Shown here: positions 15,547 through 24,437 of the stretch, piece after piece
How positions within the stretch are numbered: position 1 is the stretch's first letter
Layout of the letters: every line of letters begins with the position of its first letter
Source of the DNA: JANQUM01 sp047630355
GTDB taxonomy: Bacteria; Bacteroidota; Bacteroidia; Cytophagales; Spirosomataceae
Length of the DNA stretch: 64,000 nucleotides
Reading direction: 5' to 3'
NCBI GenBank assembly: GCA_047630355.1
Contig: JBLHXN010000004.1
Location: forward strand, 1-64,000
Notes under the pieces: model-generated
What the model was told of the DNA's origin: nothing
Seen by the model: only the letters and a program-made list of their open reading frames with translations
Databases searched by the model: none
Position numbers and translations under genes: made by a program

Positions 15547-17961
15547 TTACAGAACAGGAAACTTTGTAGGATTGGCTTCGTGCATTAACTCGTAGACACC
15601 GTCAAAAATAGTATCGGCATTAGGCTTGGAGAAGTAATCACCATCCGAACCATAAGACGGTCGATGAGGTTGAGCTGAGATAATGGTTGGTTTAGAGTCT
15701 AACCAGCGGTAAGCATTTTGCTTATCAATAACTTCCTGCATCATGAAAGCGGCACCGCCACCAGGCATATCTTCATCCGCAAATATTACTCGATTAGTTT
15801 GCTTTATCGACTCAACAATCGAATGGTTGAGGTCAAAAGGTAACAATGTCTGAACGTCTATTACCTGAATTTCGATACCGGTTTCAGAAAGCTGTTTAGC
15901 AGCTTCCATCACAATACGACACATTGAACCGTAAGTTACTACTGTTACATCTGTTCCTTTTCTAATAGTTTCAGGTACGCCGAGCGGAACCCGAATGTCT
16001 TTTAAATTGGAAGGCAACTTTTCTTTTAGGCGATAACCATTCAGGCACTCAATCATTAATGCAGGATCATCACCCGTAATTAGTGTATTGTACATTCCAG
16101 CAGCTTGCACAAAGTTACGAGGAACGGCAATATGCATACCCTGTAGTGAGTTTAGCATCGTACCCATTGGTGATCCGGAATGCCAAATTCCTTCTAATCT
16201 ATGGCCACGGGTTCTTACAATTAACGGAGCGGCTTGTCCGCCTTTTGTCCGATAACGTAAGCAAGCTAAATCATCAGTTAATGTAGCTAATGCATAAAAT
16301 ATGTAATCGAAGTACTGTATTTCTACAATAGGCCGTAACCCACGCATAGCAGCTCCAATTCCCTGACCTATAATGGTCGCTTCACGAATGCCGACATCCG
16401 TGATTCTTAGTTTGCCATACTTATCCTGCAATCCGGCAAAGCCCTGATTTACATCACCAATTTTCCCTACGTCTTCACCAATGGCAAACACCAACGGGTT
16501 AGACTCAAAAAGCGAATCAAAGTATTTATTAATAATAGTCCTTCCGTCGGCCATTTCGCTGTCTTCAGCGTACTTAGGAGCAACGGGTGTAATTTTTAGA
16601 GGTGAGTGCTTTGTTTCGCTGTACACGTGAGAACTGTACTTCTCAAAGCCTGTTGCCTGAGCTTCTTCAATCCACTTTGATAGATTTGATTGGATTCCAA
16701 TACCTTCTTTCAGAATAATCCGACGTACTTTTTTAATAGCCTGAATTATATCCTTTCGCAAGATTCCCTGCGAACTTTGTAACTGCTTCTTTACAGATTT
16801 AATTTTTTCAGGTTGACTACTTGCCATTTCTACCTGAGCAATCAAATCCAAGGCACTTTCAGTTTCTTCTTTTACACTAACTTTCAGAGCGTCCCAAGCA
16901 GCTTTTCTGGCATCTTTCGCAGTTTGTTTCGCCCGCTTTTCGATGATTTCTAAATCTTTTTCACTAGCGTAACTGTTTTCTAAAATCCAATTTCTGAAAA
17001 CAATATTACAATCATGTTCTGCTTCCCAGTTGAGCCTCTTTTCAGTTTTGTATCGTTCGTGCGAACCAGAAGCCGAGTGCCCTTGCGGCTGCGTCATTTC
17101 TTCAACATGCACCAAAACCGGAACGTGTTCGTCACGGGCGTAGCAAGCTGCCTTCTGGTAAGTTTGAATTAGTTCGGGATAATCCCACCCCCGGGCGGTG
17201 ATTATTTCAATACCGTGCTGATCATCCGTTCGTTGAAAACCAGATAAGGCTTCAGAAATACTTTGTTTTGTGGTTTGAAATTTCTTCGGAACGGAGATAC
17301 CGAAACCATCGTCCCAAACCGAAAAAATTACGGGGACTTGCAATACACCAGCGGCATTGATACCTTCAAAAAACATCCCCTGAGAAGTAGAAGCATCACC
17401 GATAGTGACGAAGCAAACCTCATTACCATTTTTTGAAAAATTAGACATCTCAGACAGGTCGGCATTTTCACGGTATAATTTGGAAGCGTAGCCCAAACCA
17501 ATACTTCGGGGAACTTGCCCCGCCGTGGACGATACGTCCATCACACTGTTGAAATGCTTAGTTTGCGGTAGCCAGTCACCGCCTTCGTTAAACCAGCGGT
17601 TTCCGTAATGAGCATTCATGGACCGTCCGCCACTAAAAGGATCGTGTTCGAGGTCAGCATGAGCGTACAATTGGGCAAAAAACTGTTGCCAGGTCAGAAT
17701 TCCAAGACTGGCAAGCAATGTCTGATCACGATAATAACCGGACCTAAAATCACCCTTTCGGAAAACCTTCGCCATTGCTAATTGAGCAACTTCTTTACCA
17801 TCGCCAAAAATTCCGAACTTAGCCCGCCCCATAAATACATCCTTTCGCCCAAGAATGCTCACTTCACGACTCTCAACCGCGTGTTTATAATCAAGTAAAA
17901 CCTCTTCTTTAGAAATAAGGAGGTTGCCTCCAAGTGTTGATTCAGACGAAATAGTAGTCAT
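15547..17961 (-). CDS. Fused alpha-beta 2-oxoacid dehydrogenase E1 component
   Basis: An 804-residue thiamine-diphosphate enzyme with both E1 halves in one chain. Residues of about 30-330 are the alpha part (PFSGGRSMNAHYGN, GDASTSQGMFFEGINAAGVL for TPP/Mg binding, QPQGHSASGSHERY phosphorylation-loop region). A charged helical linker (about 330-470) leads to the beta part (VFAIGEDVGKIGDVNQGF, RITDVGIREATIIGQGIGAA, ending HRPSYGSDGDYFSKPNADTI). E1 decarboxylates a 2-oxoacid and passes the acyl group to E2 lipoate. Whether the substrate is a branched-chain 2-oxoacid or pyruvate is not decided by sequence alone. No E2 or E3 gene lies nearby. A good promoter is upstream. Confidence 0.9.
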   Translation of the reverse strand: MTTISSESTLGGNLLISKEEVLLDYKHAVESREVSILGRKDVFMGRAKFGIFGDGKEVAQLAMAKVFRKGDFRSGYYRDQTLLASLGILTWQQFFAQLYAHADLEHDPFSGGRSMNAHYGNRWFNEGGDWLPQTKHFNSVMDVSSTAGQVPRSIGLGYASKLYRENADLSEMSNFSKNGNEVCFVTIGDASTSQGMFFEGINAAGVLQVPVIFSVWDDGFGISVPKKFQTTKQSISEALSGFQRTDDQHGIEIITARGWDYPELIQTYQKAACYARDEHVPVLVHVEEMTQPQGHSASGSHERYKTEKRLNWEAEHDCNIVFRNWILENSYASEKDLEIIEKRAKQTAKDARKAAWDALKVSVKEETESALDLIAQVEMASSQPEKIKSVKKQLQSSQGILRKDIIQAIKKVRRIILKEGIGIQSNLSKWIEEAQATGFEKYSSHVYSETKHSPLKITPVAPKYAEDSEMADGRTIINKYFDSLFESNPLVFAIGEDVGKIGDVNQGFAGLQDKYGKLRITDVGIREATIIGQGIGAAMRGLRPIVEIQYFDYIFYALATLTDDLACLRYRTKGGQAAPLIVRTRGHRLEGIWHSGSPMGTMLNSLQGMHIAVPRNFVQAAGMYNTLITGDDPALMIECLNGYRLKEKLPSNLKDIRVPLGVPETIRKGTDVTVVTYGSMCRIVMEAAKQLSETGIEIQVIDVQTLLPFDLNHSIVESIKQTNRVIFADEDMPGGGAAFMMQEVIDKQNAYRWLDSKPTIISAQPHRPSYGSDGDYFSKPNADTIFDGVYELMHEANPTKFPVL

Positions 17962-18050
17962 AGATTATGGGCTAATGTTGTAATTGAAATAGACAATTGA
18001 CGGCTCAAATGATGTAAGCAAATAATTGATTAGTATAACAATCTTTTTTG

Positions 18051-18081
18051 CAAAAATACAATAAAACATTTCATTTTCAAA
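18051..18081 (-). promoter_or_regulatory. Predicted promoter for the E1 dehydrogenase gene
   Basis: On the minus strand, TTTG (18081-18078), a 19-base spacer and TATTTTTG (18058-18051) give exact matches to both Bacteroidota promoter boxes. The start would be near 18045, leaving a leader of about 80 bases before the ATG at 17961. Confidence 0.65.
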
Positions 18082-18258
18082 TGATTCTGCTGCGACACAG
18101 AAATCAAAACCTTACTGGTAAGGTCTTTGTTAATGGCTTGTTAAAAAGTTGTACGCTGTATATTATGTACCTTTCTTTGCAACATAAGTTTTAAGAAAAT
18201 AGTACTCTTAACAACTTGCATAACATCATTATTCACACTTTTAAACTAATAGTTTATC

Positions 18259-18648
18259 ATGAAAAAATTATTCTTATCATTCGTAGTTGTATTATTCGTC
18301 GCTGCTTCGGCATCAGCACAAGGAGTTCTTAAATTCACAAACGAGGTTCACGATTTCGGAACACTTAAAGAAGGTCCGATTGCAACGTATTCTTTCGAAG
18401 TGAAAAATACAGGGAATGCTCCAGTTGTCATTTCAAACGCCATGGCTTCTTGCGGATGTACCACTCCTGAGTGGAAGAAAGATCCAATAATGCCAGGTGC
18501 TACTGCTGTTATCAAAGTAGGTTATAATACTTCTGGCCGTCCGGGCAATTTCACTAAGACAATTACCGTGACAAGTAACGCCGAAAATGCTACTGTGGTA
18601 CTTACCATTAAAGGTAAAGTTACACCGAAAGCTACTTCTGGCGAATAA
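18259..18648 (+). CDS. DUF1573 domain exported protein
   Basis: A 129-residue protein with a signal peptide (MKKLFLSFVVVLFVAASASA). Its single domain carries the DUF1573 (PF07610) signature: LKFTNEVHDFGTLKEGPIAT, YSFEVKNTGNAPVVISNAMA, then SCGCTTPEWKKDPI and MPGATAVIKVGYNTSGRPGN. The fold is immunoglobulin/MSP-like, and the SCGCT cysteine pair is invariant in the family. Function is unknown; such proteins are abundant exported proteins in Bacteroidota. The gene is monocistronic, with a terminator 22 bases after its stop. Confidence 0.92.
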   Translation: MKKLFLSFVVVLFVAASASAQGVLKFTNEVHDFGTLKEGPIATYSFEVKNTGNAPVVISNAMASCGCTTPEWKKDPIMPGATAVIKVGYNTSGRPGNFTKTITVTSNAENATVVLTIKGKVTPKATSGE

Positions 18649-18670
18649 GTCATTAATTCCGTACAACTTG

Positions 18671-18698
18671 AAGCCATCTTTCCAACGAAAGGTGGCTT
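18671..18698 (+). terminator. Hairpin terminator after the DUF1573 gene
   Basis: AAGCCATCTTT (18671-18681) pairs with AAAGGTGGCTT (18688-18698) with one mismatch, then runs into TTTT. Confidence 0.7.
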
Positions 18699-18756
18699 TT
18701 TTGGTTTCTATCAGTATATTTAGCCTTTAGTAAATTCATCAACGTCAACAATCTAC

Positions 18757-19959
18757 ATGAACTTTCTCTGCATTTGCACCTATTTCAAAGGCTCTGAATT
18801 CCTCAAATCTTGTAAAGCCGAAGGAAACAACGTCTACCTTTTGACCGATAAAAAGTTAGAGCACAAAAGTTGGCCACGCGAATCTGTCGAGCAGTTTTTT
18901 TACTTGGATAATGTTGATAATTCCTTCGGTACGTATCAAACAATTTTAGAAGGAGTTGCAGGATTAATGCGTTCCACAAAAATTGATTGGGTAGTTGCAC
19001 TTGATGATTTCGATGTAGAAAAAGCAGCATTGATTCGGGAACATTTTCGGATTCCGGGAATGGGACAAACGACGGGCAGGTATTTTCGTGATAAATTAGC
19101 CATGCGGGTAAAAGCCCAAGATGAGAAAGTAGCGATACCGCCATTTACTCCACTATTTCACGACCTTGATATTACCGAATACTTGCAAAGTACCGAAGCT
19201 CCGTGGTTGATAAAGCCCCGATCGGAAGCTTCAGCGACGGGCATCAAGAAAGTACACTCTTTCGACGAAGCCTGGAATGCAATACATGCTCTTGGCGAAC
19301 AACGCCATAACTATCTATTAGAACAGTTTAAACCCGGTGATGTATTTCACGTAGACTCGCTGACCGTTGACGGAAAAGTTATTTTTTCTTGTTGCAGCCA
19401 ATACCTCAACACACCTTTAGAAGTAGCTCACGGCGGTGGTATTTTCCGATCAGTTACCGTAGAATACGACTCGAAAGATGAGAAGGCTCTGCGGAAAATT
19501 AATAAGGAAGTAATGAAGGCCTTCGGGATGCAATTTAGTGCTTCGCATACTGAAGTAATCAAGAATCACAAAACGGGCGAATATTACTTTTTAGAAACAG
19601 CTTCAAGAGTTGGTGGAGCACACCTTGCCGAAATGGTGGAAGCCGCCTCGGGTATTAATTTGTGGCGGGAATGGGCAAAAGTAGAAACCGCCAAAGCCTC
19701 CGATGGTAAATACAAATTGCCAAAAACTGAGAAAACATATTCGGGCATAATTATCTCATTATCGAGCCATCACAAACCAGATTATACTCCGTTTGAAGCT
19801 CCCGAAGTGGTCTGGAAAATGGACGAAGAATATCACGTCGGGCTGATTGTGAAATCAGAAAGTCGTGAGCGAGTACTCGAATTAATGGACGAATTCGCCA
19901 ATAAAATCCGAGATTTAGGCTATCACGCCTCCGCTCCTCCCGATAAACCAACACATTGA
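18757..19959 (+). CDS. ATP-grasp superfamily carboxylate-amine/thiol ligase-like protein
   Basis: A 400-residue cytoplasmic protein. The N-terminal pre-ATP-grasp domain starts MNFLCICTYFKGSEFLKSC. The ATP-grasp core begins near residue 110 (RYFRDKLAMRVKAQDEKVAI), with WLIKPRSEASATGIKKVHS as the nucleotide-binding loop, EQFKPGDVFHVDSLTVDGKV, and the metal-binding HTEVIKNHKTGEYYFLETAS with RVGGAHL. These enzymes activate a carboxylate as acyl phosphate and join it to an amine or thiol. The substrate is unknown and the flanking genes are unrelated. Similarity is of the kind seen with peptide ligases and biotin carboxylase-like proteins. Confidence 0.85.
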   Translation: MNFLCICTYFKGSEFLKSCKAEGNNVYLLTDKKLEHKSWPRESVEQFFYLDNVDNSFGTYQTILEGVAGLMRSTKIDWVVALDDFDVEKAALIREHFRIPGMGQTTGRYFRDKLAMRVKAQDEKVAIPPFTPLFHDLDITEYLQSTEAPWLIKPRSEASATGIKKVHSFDEAWNAIHALGEQRHNYLLEQFKPGDVFHVDSLTVDGKVIFSCCSQYLNTPLEVAHGGGIFRSVTVEYDSKDEKALRKINKEVMKAFGMQFSASHTEVIKNHKTGEYYFLETASRVGGAHLAEMVEAASGINLWREWAKVETAKASDGKYKLPKTEKTYSGIIISLSSHHKPDYTPFEAPEVVWKMDEEYHVGLIVKSESRERVLELMDEFANKIRDLGYHASAPPDKPTH

Positions 19960-19965
19960 GTATTG

Positions 19966-20006
19966 TTTATCAATTGCCCAAGGTCAAGACGTGGGCAATT
20001 GATAAA
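19966..20006. terminator. Bidirectional terminator between two convergent genes
   Basis: TTTATCAATTGCCCA (19966-19980) pairs perfectly with TGGGCAATTGATAAA (19992-20006) around an 11-base loop, with A/T flanks on both sides. It serves the ATP-grasp gene (plus) and menB (minus). Confidence 0.85.
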
Positions 20007-20036
20007 AGCAATATTTAAAATACAACATCGGAAAGA

Positions 20037-20879
20037 TCACGAATGCTTCGGAAACTGATCAAAATCAGGTGGCCGCTTTTCGAGGAAAGCATCTCGCCCT
20101 TCACGGGCTTCGTCGGTCATATAACCAAGGCGGGTAGCTTCTCCGGCAAAGATTTGTTGTCCTACCAAACCGTCGTCAATCATATTGAACGCAAATTTGA
20201 GCATTCGAATCGCCATTGGGCTTTTCTCCAGTATTTCCTGAGCCCATTTGTACGCTTCGTTTTCTAATTCATCATGCGGAATTACGGCATTCACCATCCC
20301 CATATCGAGAGCTTCTTGTGCCGAGTAACTTCGTCCCAGAAAGAAAATTTCTCTCGCCCGCTTTTGTCCAACTTGCCGGGCTAAATACGCCGAACCGTAA
20401 CCCGCATCGTAACTTGCCACGTTAGCGTCGGTTTGTTTAAAAATAGCGTGTTCTTTACTCGCTAAACTCAAATCGCAGACCACGTGTAAACTGTGTCCGC
20501 CGCCAACTGCCCAGCCGGGAATAACTGCAATAACGGGCTTGGTCATAAACCGAATTTGACGTTGTACGTCAAGTATATTCAATCGCCCTACGCCCATTTC
20601 GTCTTTGTATCCGTCTTTCCCTCTGGCTCGCTGGTCACCGCCGCTACAAAACGCCCAACCGCCGTCTTTAGCTGACGGGCCTTCGCCCGAAAGTAATACC
20701 ACGCCAATGCTACTGTCGTTACGGGCGTCTTCAAAAGCATCAATTAGTTCAAAAACCGTTTTTGGTTGAAACGCATTTCGCACTTCGGGACGATTAAATG
20801 CAATTCGAGCCACTCCGTTGCATTTTTTATAAGTTAAGTCTTCGTATTCTTTGGCAATTTGCCAGTCAATTTTTTCCAT
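20037..20879 (-). CDS. menB: 1,4-dihydroxy-2-naphthoyl-CoA synthase
   Basis: A 280-residue crotonase-fold enzyme that closes the second ring of menaquinone from o-succinylbenzoyl-CoA, in the cytoplasm. Diagnostic features are VARIAFNRPEVRNAFQPKTV, WAFCSGGDQRARGKDGY (the MenB-specific loop), AVIPGWAVGGGHSLHVVCDL (oxyanion hole), and DANVASYDAGYGSAYLARQV with the catalytic Tyr/Asp region, ending EKRPPDFDQFP. It has the full family length. Menaquinone is the expected substrate pool for the alternative complex III encoded later in the window, but the other men genes are not here. The gene precedes a convergent terminator. Confidence 0.96.
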   Translation of the reverse strand: MEKIDWQIAKEYEDLTYKKCNGVARIAFNRPEVRNAFQPKTVFELIDAFEDARNDSSIGVVLLSGEGPSAKDGGWAFCSGGDQRARGKDGYKDEMGVGRLNILDVQRQIRFMTKPVIAVIPGWAVGGGHSLHVVCDLSLASKEHAIFKQTDANVASYDAGYGSAYLARQVGQKRAREIFFLGRSYSAQEALDMGMVNAVIPHDELENEAYKWAQEILEKSPMAIRMLKFAFNMIDDGLVGQQIFAGEATRLGYMTDEAREGRDAFLEKRPPDFDQFPKHS

Positions 20880-20942
20880 TAGTTGATGTTTATCAAGGTA
20901 AGTTTAGTAGTATCGTAGAATTAACATTCTTGATTAAATGGA

Positions 20943-21497
20943 TTAACGTCGCCGCACCGCTTTTGTTAACCATGAAAGCAATAAAGCTAAAGTGATTGCA
21001 ATTCCGATTCCCGAAAAAAGCCATTTTATAATACCGGATGTAGAAGCGAAATTGACCCAAAAATCGGAAAGGTTGGGAAACCCCCTAAGTAACTTAACGA
21101 TTCCGAAGTTTTCTCCCAAATCGAAAATAAGGTTTCCAAAAGGAAGCAAGTTTAGTAATCGTAGTTTTGTATTTTTGGGAAATGTTTTTCTCAGCAGAAA
21201 ACTGATAAACAAGATATTGAACAGCGTATAAACCAACGGAAAAAGTACGTCCCAAACACTTTCAAACTGTAGATAAACGCTCCGGCCAACTTCGCCGTAA
21301 CTATCCAGTATCTGAAAAGCCGTAGTTGTATCAAAACCAAATTTCAAGTCTAACAATTCCGTCGAACCTTCCGGCTGAAATTGCTCTTGAAAATATGGCA
21401 AAATGAAAGCGGCAAAGAGTATTTGTAAACCAAGAAATAATAGAACAAGTCCGCCGTGAGCACGTTCGTAAATCCAGTTAGATAATTTTTTGAGCAT
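20943..21497 (-). CDS. Hypothetical membrane protein, four predicted helices
   Basis: A 184-residue protein with hydrophobic segments near residues 14-34 (GLVLLFLGLQILFAAFILPY), 82-105 (VWDVLFPLVYTLFNILFISF), 120-137 and 155-178 (LFSGIGIAITLALLLSWLTK), and a basic C-terminus (KAVRRR). The loop FGFDTTTAFQILDSYGEVGR lies between helices 1 and 2. I do not recognise the family. It lies 63 bases upstream of menB on the same strand, so the two may share a transcript, but nothing links it to menaquinone synthesis. Confidence 0.7.
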   Translation of the reverse strand: MLKKLSNWIYERAHGGLVLLFLGLQILFAAFILPYFQEQFQPEGSTELLDLKFGFDTTTAFQILDSYGEVGRSVYLQFESVWDVLFPLVYTLFNILFISFLLRKTFPKNTKLRLLNLLPFGNLIFDLGENFGIVKLLRGFPNLSDFWVNFASTSGIIKWLFSGIGIAITLALLLSWLTKAVRRR

Positions 21498-21606
21498 TCG
21501 TTCGTTTTTACGGGTTAAAAGTGGCGAAAATTAGTGAATTTTGTAGTATTAGAATAATATTAAACCAACTGACTAATTGACAAACAGACTTACTGACCAT
21601 AAAAAA

Positions 21607-22395
21607 ATGACCATTTTAGAAGAAATCATTGAAAACAAAAGTTACGAAGTAGGGCGGGCAAAAACCGCCATGCCCATTTCGATGTTAGAGCAGATGCCCT
21701 TTTTTGAGCGAAAAACGAATTCTTTAGTAAAAGCCCTGAAAGCTAAAAACTCAACGGGAATTATTGCAGAATTCAAACGAAAGTCGCCTTCAAAAGGAAA
21801 TATAAATATTGGAGCGGGCATTTCTGAAACCACCACGGGTTACGCCAACGCCGGGGCAGCGGGGCTTTCTGTTTTGACAGATACCGTTTACTTCGGTGGG
21901 TTTAAGGAGGATGTTCAGATTGCTCGTGAAAACAACCCAAAGACGCCCATTCTGCGTAAAGATTTCACAATTGACGAGTACCAGCTTTACGAAGCAAAAG
22001 CGTGGGGAGCAGACGTAATTTTGCTAATTGCTTCCGCACTTTCCGCCGACGAAATTAAAGCATTAAGTCATAAAGCAAATGAACTCGGATTAGAAGTTTT
22101 ACTCGAGGTTCACGATAAAGAAGAACTCGAAAAAAGTCCGTTGGAGTTCGTTGATATTATTGGTGTAAACAACCGAAATTTAAAGAATTTTGAAGAAAGC
22201 AATATTAACGCATCGCTTGAATTGAGCGAGTTAATTCCCGCCGACAAAGTCAAAATTTCCGAGAGTTGTATCAGCAAACCTGAAACCGTTAAAGAGTTAA
22301 AAAAAGCTGGTTATCAAGGTTTTCTGATTGGTGAATCGTTTATGAAAATGGTAAATCCGCCAAAGGCATTGGCAGAATTTCTGGAACAGCTATAA
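21607..22395 (+). CDS. trpC: Indole-3-glycerol phosphate synthase
   Basis: A 262-residue (beta/alpha)8 enzyme converting CdRP to indole-3-glycerol phosphate in tryptophan synthesis. I start at MTILEEIIENKSYEV (21607). Family motifs are present: IIAEFKRKSPSKG (catalytic Lys), LSVLTDTVYFGG, PILRKDFTIDEYQ, VDIIGVNNRNLKNF, ISESCISKPE and GFLIGESFMK. trpF lies 3.7 kb downstream on the same strand. The two are normally adjacent in Bacteroidota trp operons; here a proline operon separates them, and a degraded copy of this gene's 3' end lies just before trpF. Confidence 0.96.
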   Translation: MTILEEIIENKSYEVGRAKTAMPISMLEQMPFFERKTNSLVKALKAKNSTGIIAEFKRKSPSKGNINIGAGISETTTGYANAGAAGLSVLTDTVYFGGFKEDVQIARENNPKTPILRKDFTIDEYQLYEAKAWGADVILLIASALSADEIKALSHKANELGLEVLLEVHDKEELEKSPLEFVDIIGVNNRNLKNFEESNINASLELSELIPADKVKISESCISKPETVKELKKAGYQGFLIGESFMKMVNPPKALAEFLEQL

Positions 22396-22460
22396 AGCTT
22401 ATAATCTGCCTCGACTTGCGAGTAGTTAGCTATTAAACCCCATTTATATTCTTGTTCATA

Positions 22461-22499
22461 AAAACGGATACGCACACCTTTGGTACGTGTATCCGTTTT
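22461..22499 (+). terminator. Probable terminator after trpC
   Basis: AAAACGGATAC (22461-22471) pairs with GTATCCGTTTT (22489-22499); the upper stem is imperfect, with a loop around CACCTTTGGT. It follows trpC by 65 bases and separates it from the proline operon. Confidence 0.65.
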
Positions 22500-22745
22500 C
22501 TACAAGCCATCATTAAGGTTTAGCCTCTTTCGGTTGAACTTTAGTATCTTCTATCAATTAGTAAGGTTGCCTTCACCTTACCGTTTTCAGCTCATATGTT
22601 GATATGACTCCAAATACCTGACATACTGTCGCGACAAATACCAAAATGGCAGTCTCTCCTTTTTTTAAAAAAAATACTTAAATCACTATCTATCAGTACT
22701 TAAAATCATATTAACTCAACCTTTTCCATTCTCCCAAAGAAATAG

Positions 22746-22775
22746 TTGAGAATACAGGGTATCGCACCATGTTTG
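22746..22775 (+). promoter_or_regulatory. Predicted promoter of the proCBA operon
   Basis: TTG (22746-22748), a 19-base spacer and CATGTTTG (22768-22775, one mismatch to TAnnTTTG) lie about 45 bases upstream of proC. The rest of the 423-base gap 22396-22818 holds the trpC terminator and AT-rich sequence without a recognisable RNA or gene. Confidence 0.45.
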
Positions 22776-22818
22776 CACAAGGTATATACTCATAACTTGA
22801 TTTAATTAAAAAAGCAGT

Positions 22819-23631
22819 ATGGAAGTATTAGTAATTGGTGCGGGGAATATGGGATTAGCTTACGCCAAAGCTCTTGTAAAGTCCGAGTTCTTGAGTGAGT
22901 CTAACTTGATGATTTCTGACACCGACCCCGGAAAAACGGAAGAGTTAAAAAAGATTAGCCGGTTTGATGTTTATAGTGATTTAAAGGATTGTTTGCCAAA
23001 AGCAGACATTGTCTTTCTTGCAGTAAAGCCTTATCACACCGAAGAACTTTTTAAGAATTTAAAACCGCTGACCACAAACGATCAAGTTATAGTTTCTCTA
23101 ATGGCCGGAGTGAATATACAAAGTATTCAAAAAGGTTTGGGAGTTTTGAAAGTGGTCAGGGCAATGCCAAACTTACCAGCACAAGTTGGAAAAGGTGTAA
23201 CATCTTTCACTACCTCAAAAGAAGTTTCCCGATTAGAAACATCTACGGTTCAGCAGTTACTAAACACCACCGGCAAATCCGTGCATTTAGATACTGAAAA
23301 TGACATAGACGCCTCCACCGGAATTTCTGGAAGCGGTCCAGCCTACGTTTTTTACTTTATGCAATCCATGATGGAAGCAGCCAAGAAGATGGGCTTTTCA
23401 GATCACGATTCTAAGGTATTAGTAAGTCAAACTTTTGAAGGAGCCGTAGAGCTGTTTAATCAGTCAGATTTGACACCTATGAAATGGATGGATAAAGTTG
23501 CCTCAAAAGGCGGTACTACCAGAGCAGCACTTGACTCTATGGACGACAATAATATTAAAGATTTAATTGAAGAAGCTGCCTATGCCGCATTTAACAGGGC
23601 AGTTGAATTAGGAAAGGAAGAAAATAGATAG
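22819..23631 (+). CDS. proC: Pyrroline-5-carboxylate reductase
   Basis: A 270-residue enzyme reducing 1-pyrroline-5-carboxylate to proline with NAD(P)H, the last step of proline synthesis. The Rossmann start is MEVLVIGAGNMGLAYAKAL. VFLAVKPYHTEELF and VVRAMPNLPAQVGKG follow. The C-terminal helical domain has the substrate loop GISGSGPAYVFYFMQSM and MDKVASKGGTTRAALDSM. It is the first gene of a tight three-gene operon: proB begins 2 bases after its stop. Having proC with proB and proA in one operon lets the full glutamate-to-proline route be made together. Confidence 0.96.
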   Translation: MEVLVIGAGNMGLAYAKALVKSEFLSESNLMISDTDPGKTEELKKISRFDVYSDLKDCLPKADIVFLAVKPYHTEELFKNLKPLTTNDQVIVSLMAGVNIQSIQKGLGVLKVVRAMPNLPAQVGKGVTSFTTSKEVSRLETSTVQQLLNTTGKSVHLDTENDIDASTGISGSGPAYVFYFMQSMMEAAKKMGFSDHDSKVLVSQTFEGAVELFNQSDLTPMKWMDKVASKGGTTRAALDSMDDNNIKDLIEEAAYAAFNRAVELGKEENR

Positions 23632-23633
23632 TT

Positions 23634-24431
23634 ATGGAGTATAAAAAAAGAATTGTAGTTAAAGTGGGTACCAATGTAATGGTCAATAAAGACAACCGCA
23701 TTGTAGGTACAATCTTGAAAAACTTAGTCGATCAAATAGCTCGGTTATACGAAGAGGGTATTATTACGGTTTTAATTTCTTCAGGCTCAGTAATTGCCGG
23801 AAAAGAAGTTTTGGATAAGAATGATATTAAGGATGATACCATTCGAAGACAAGTATATTCAGCGGTGGGCCAACCGAGGTTGATGCACCATTATTACGGC
23901 ATTTTCCATAATTACGGGATGCGGTGTGCACAGGTATTGGCTACAAAACGCGATTTTGACGAAGGAAGGCATCGCGAAAACATGATTAATTGCTACGAAG
24001 GTTTACTGAGCCAAGGAGTAATTCCGATTGCAAATGAAGACGACGCTGTTTCACTTTCCATGTCGATGTTTACCGATAATGACGAATTGGCAAGTTTGGT
24101 AGCTGAATTGATTCAAGCAGATATGCTAATATTGTTAACTGATACAGATGGCTTGTATGATGGGAATCCGGAGGATGAAGATTCGCGTTTAATCAAATCA
24201 GTCGCAACAGATCAAAAAGTAGAGCAGTTTGTTCAGCATTCTCAGAAAAAGGAAGGCGAAGGCCGCGGAGGAATGGGTTCTAAGTTAAATATTGCAAAAA
24301 AAACAGCCGCCAAAAATATCCCAACCTACATTGCCAATGGCAAACAGGTAGATACTATCATCGACATAGTACATGGCAAAGAAACCGGGACTAAAGTTTA
24401 TCAGAAAGAACTGTCTACTTCGTCTAAATAA
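23634..24431 (+). CDS. proB: Glutamate 5-kinase, short form without PUA domain
   Basis: A 265-residue amino-acid kinase phosphorylating glutamate to glutamyl-5-phosphate, the feedback-controlled entry to proline synthesis. It shows RIVVKVGTNVMV, ITVLISSGSVIAGKEVL, IPIANEDDAVS, FTDNDELASLVAELIQADML and LTDTDGLYDGNP, then GGMGSKLNIAKKTA. E. coli ProB is 367 residues because it carries a C-terminal PUA domain; that domain is absent here, as in other short glutamate 5-kinases. Two bases separate it from proC and six from proA. Confidence 0.95.
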   Translation: MEYKKRIVVKVGTNVMVNKDNRIVGTILKNLVDQIARLYEEGIITVLISSGSVIAGKEVLDKNDIKDDTIRRQVYSAVGQPRLMHHYYGIFHNYGMRCAQVLATKRDFDEGRHRENMINCYEGLLSQGVIPIANEDDAVSLSMSMFTDNDELASLVAELIQADMLILLTDTDGLYDGNPEDEDSRLIKSVATDQKVEQFVQHSQKKEGEGRGGMGSKLNIAKKTAAKNIPTYIANGKQVDTIIDIVHGKETGTKVYQKELSTSSK

Positions 24432-24437
24432 GAAAGC

